The notes under the pieces are model-generated. The model made no database searches. It saw only the letters and a list, made by a program, of their open reading frames with translations, and had not been told where the DNA came from. A program made the translations under genes and the position numbers. A stretch of 64,000 bases of DNA from Acidianus hospitalis (GTDB lineage: Archaea > Thermoproteota > Thermoprotei_A > Sulfolobales > Sulfolobaceae), in assembly GCA_046533895.1 (NCBI GenBank), contig JAWDOK010000006.1:18268-82267 (forward strand), in the 5' to 3' direction. This document shows, in pieces, positions 62,379-64,000 of this stretch (position 1 is its first letter; every line of letters starts with the position of its first letter).

Positions 62379-63122
62379 TCAATTTTTCCTCAATTCCTCC
62401 TCAATTTCATTAACTATTCTAGGTAACGCAACCTCTATTGGTTCTCTAATAATCACGTCAGCCTCGTGATCTAATGGAGTTTCGTCGGCGTTTATAATGA
62501 TTAGTGAACCTCCCCTCTCTTCTTTAACTATTTGAGGAATTAGATTTGCAGGATATACAGTAAGGGAAGAACCTATAACTAAAACAAGGTCTGCCTCGTA
62601 GGCTATCCTTAAGGCTAAGTCAAAATCCTTTACCGGCTCTCCGAAAAGTACCACGTCGGGCCTTATAATTCCTCCGCAGGAACATTTGGGAGGAAGGTTT
62701 CCTTCGTCAATCATTTTGAGCACTTCCCTAGAATCGTATTGTTTAAAGCAAGAAGAACAGTAAGACCTCTGCATTGTTCCGTGTAATTCTATTACGTTTT
62801 GTGAGCCTGCCTTTTGATGTAGACCGTCAATATTCTGCGTAATTATATATTTTATAATTCCCATTTTCTCCAGCTTAGCTAAGGCGTAATGTGCTTCGTT
62901 AGGCCTAGCTTCGAATAATCCTCTCATTCTTTGAGAATAAAATTCCCAAAAGCCTTTAGGATCTCTTTTTAAATAATCAATTGAGGCTATTTCTGGAGAA
63001 TACTTCTTCCATAGCCCGTTAGGTCCTCTGAAGTCCGGAATACCGGAGGCTGTGCTTATTCCTGCCCCGGTAAATGCTATTCCGTAAGTTGATGATAATA
63101 GGAGCTCTACGACTTTCTCCAT
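62379..63122 (-). CDS. cobB: Sir2-family NAD-dependent protein deacetylase
   Basis: A 247-residue sirtuin of normal length. NAD-binding GAGISTASGIPDFRG (19-33), TQNIDGLHQKAG (95-106), catalytic H114 in LHGTM, zinc ligands in YCSSC and KCSC (C122, C125, C147, C149), and GSSLTVYPAN. Sulfolobus Sir2 deacetylates the chromatin protein Alba. Neighbours give no extra hint. ATG at 63122. Confidence 0.92.
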   Translation of the reverse strand: MEKVVELLLSSTYGIAFTGAGISTASGIPDFRGPNGLWKKYSPEIASIDYLKRDPKGFWEFYSQRMRGLFEARPNEAHYALAKLEKMGIIKYIITQNIDGLHQKAGSQNVIELHGTMQRSYCSSCFKQYDSREVLKMIDEGNLPPKCSCGGIIRPDVVLFGEPVKDFDLALRIAYEADLVLVIGSSLTVYPANLIPQIVKEERGGSLIIINADETPLDHEADVIIREPIEVALPRIVNEIEEELRKN

Positions 63123-63329
63123 AATAGGTTCTCCTAAGTATTATAGAGGAAGGGATATTATGTTTTGCTAAAACGAAATAATTTAGACGTATCTCTAGAA
63201 TATCAGAATTTACACCAAAAACTCTTTTAATTCTATTTATGATAAAGTGAAGGGAATAGTTCTTCTTATATCTTAGCACAATTTTAAGGGAAAAAGTTTT
63301 AAATGATCAAATTCCAACACATTTTATAA

Positions 63330-63960
63330 AAGAGATTGCCATTATAACCCTAACATTGATAATTCTTGCCATTATATCTTTTATACAATTATATCCTCTT
63401 GCTAACGTATTCTTTACAAGTTTATTCCCTGGAAATAATATTAATTTAATCTTTCTATCAAAATCCGGAAAACCAATTTCTCATGTTACAGTTATGCTTA
63501 TGCCTTTTATCCAACGTGTAGAGGAACAAAATTTGTTAGAGTAATAAATGCTACCTCTACATCATGTAAAATTCCAGTAAAGGATTTATTAATTCCAGCA
63601 AAAGTCTGGAACTCCTTTTATATAATGCCTTCATTAATCGGTGCTGCAATATACATAACCGGAGGAAAAATACTAATACAAACGTTTGCAATACCGTTTA
63701 ACACTTCGCAGGTTGTAAGGAATAAAGGGTTCACTTCAGTAATACAATTTAGGGATCCAATAACAGTAAAGTCCATAACTGAAATTTGTATAGTATCTCA
63801 TATCCCAGAGCCTTCTTCAAGACCTCGTAGATGTGCAATAATAGAAGTTACCCATTGTCAACGGATTAGCAATATTGTTAGGAGTTATAATGCTGTTTGC
63901 AGCAATACATAATCACAACTATGATTACTACTACCACTATTATCATTATTACAACTATTA
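63330..63960 (+). pseudogene. Frameshifted membrane protein gene
   Basis: One frame gives IILAIISFIQLYPLANVFF and NINLIFLSKSGKPIS to about 63490. A second frame continues YAYAFYPTCRGTKFVRV, KVWNSFYIMPSLIGAAIY and TSVIQFRDPITVKSITE to 63912. A third frame has LAILLGVIMLFAAIHNHNY, the likely C-terminal helix, followed by a Tyr/His-rich tail. Joined, they form one protein with N- and C-terminal membrane segments and an outer domain. Family not recognised. Confidence 0.5.
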
Positions 63961-64000
63961 TTCCTAGTGGGATAATATACGAAAAGAGAAAGATTTTTAA

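Overview
The window is AT-rich, gene-dense archaeal DNA that I read as a Sulfolobales chromosome (Acidianus, Sulfurisphaera or Stygiolobus-like; the genus is a guess). The grounds are TATA boxes about 20-30 bases before leaderless starts, a sirtuin of the Alba-deacetylase type, a NucS endonuclease, PaREP1 and HEPN/MNT families, a pseudogene of the Sulfolobales dicluster ferredoxin, a large S53 (acid) protease, and many membrane transporters. No rRNA, tRNA or CRISPR array was recognised.

Layout. 0-8.3 kb: MFS transporters, a two-gene membrane iron-sulfur unit, an intact VapBC pair and an archaeo-eukaryotic primase-like protein. 8.3-11.3 kb: a patch of decay with a truncated ABC permease beside a repeated small gene, an HTH regulator, CbiZ, a dead ferredoxin and the first copy of a structured 260-bp element. 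11.3-24.7 kb: mostly ordinary metabolism, namely an ABC exporter, NucS, a secreted Cys-rich protein, a GlcD-type oxidase, MFS and APC transporters, and the complete porGDAB operon for pyruvate:ferredoxin oxidoreductase. 24.8-35.1 kb: accessory DNA with HEPN/MNT modules, the second structured element, an AAA_14 ATPase behind tandem palindromes, and a three-gene operon of ATPase, winged-helix and coiled-coil proteins; an M1 aminopeptidase lies inside it. 35.1-43.6 kb: a processive glycosyltransferase, then a bd-type oxidase operon (cydA-like, cydB-like, ABM protein) with two membrane genes, two related HTH regulators and an MFS transporter. 43.7-54.7 kb: S53 protease, Rieske protein, zinc-ribbon protein, rearranged MNT/HEPN genes, PaREP1, a winged-helix/beta-repeat protein, an isolated GC-rich island and MscS-type TM proteins. 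54.7-64 kb: mostly degenerate DNA with relics of toxin-antitoxin genes, an APC transporter, tandem PaREP1 genes, a HEPN gene with an internal inversion, a sirtuin and a frameshifted membrane gene.

The main theme is decay and local rearrangement of toxin-antitoxin and repeat genes. Five HEPN/MNT loci, three VapBC loci and four PaREP1 genes occur here, and at several loci the toxin-side gene is broken while its partner is open. Two short internal inversions, two direct-repeat duplications and a mobile element with compensatory changes in a hairpin are visible directly in the sequence. The best candidates for undescribed biology are that structured element, the three-gene ATPase/winged-helix/coiled-coil operon, the repeated leader-plus-gene family, and the unusual bd oxidase locus.
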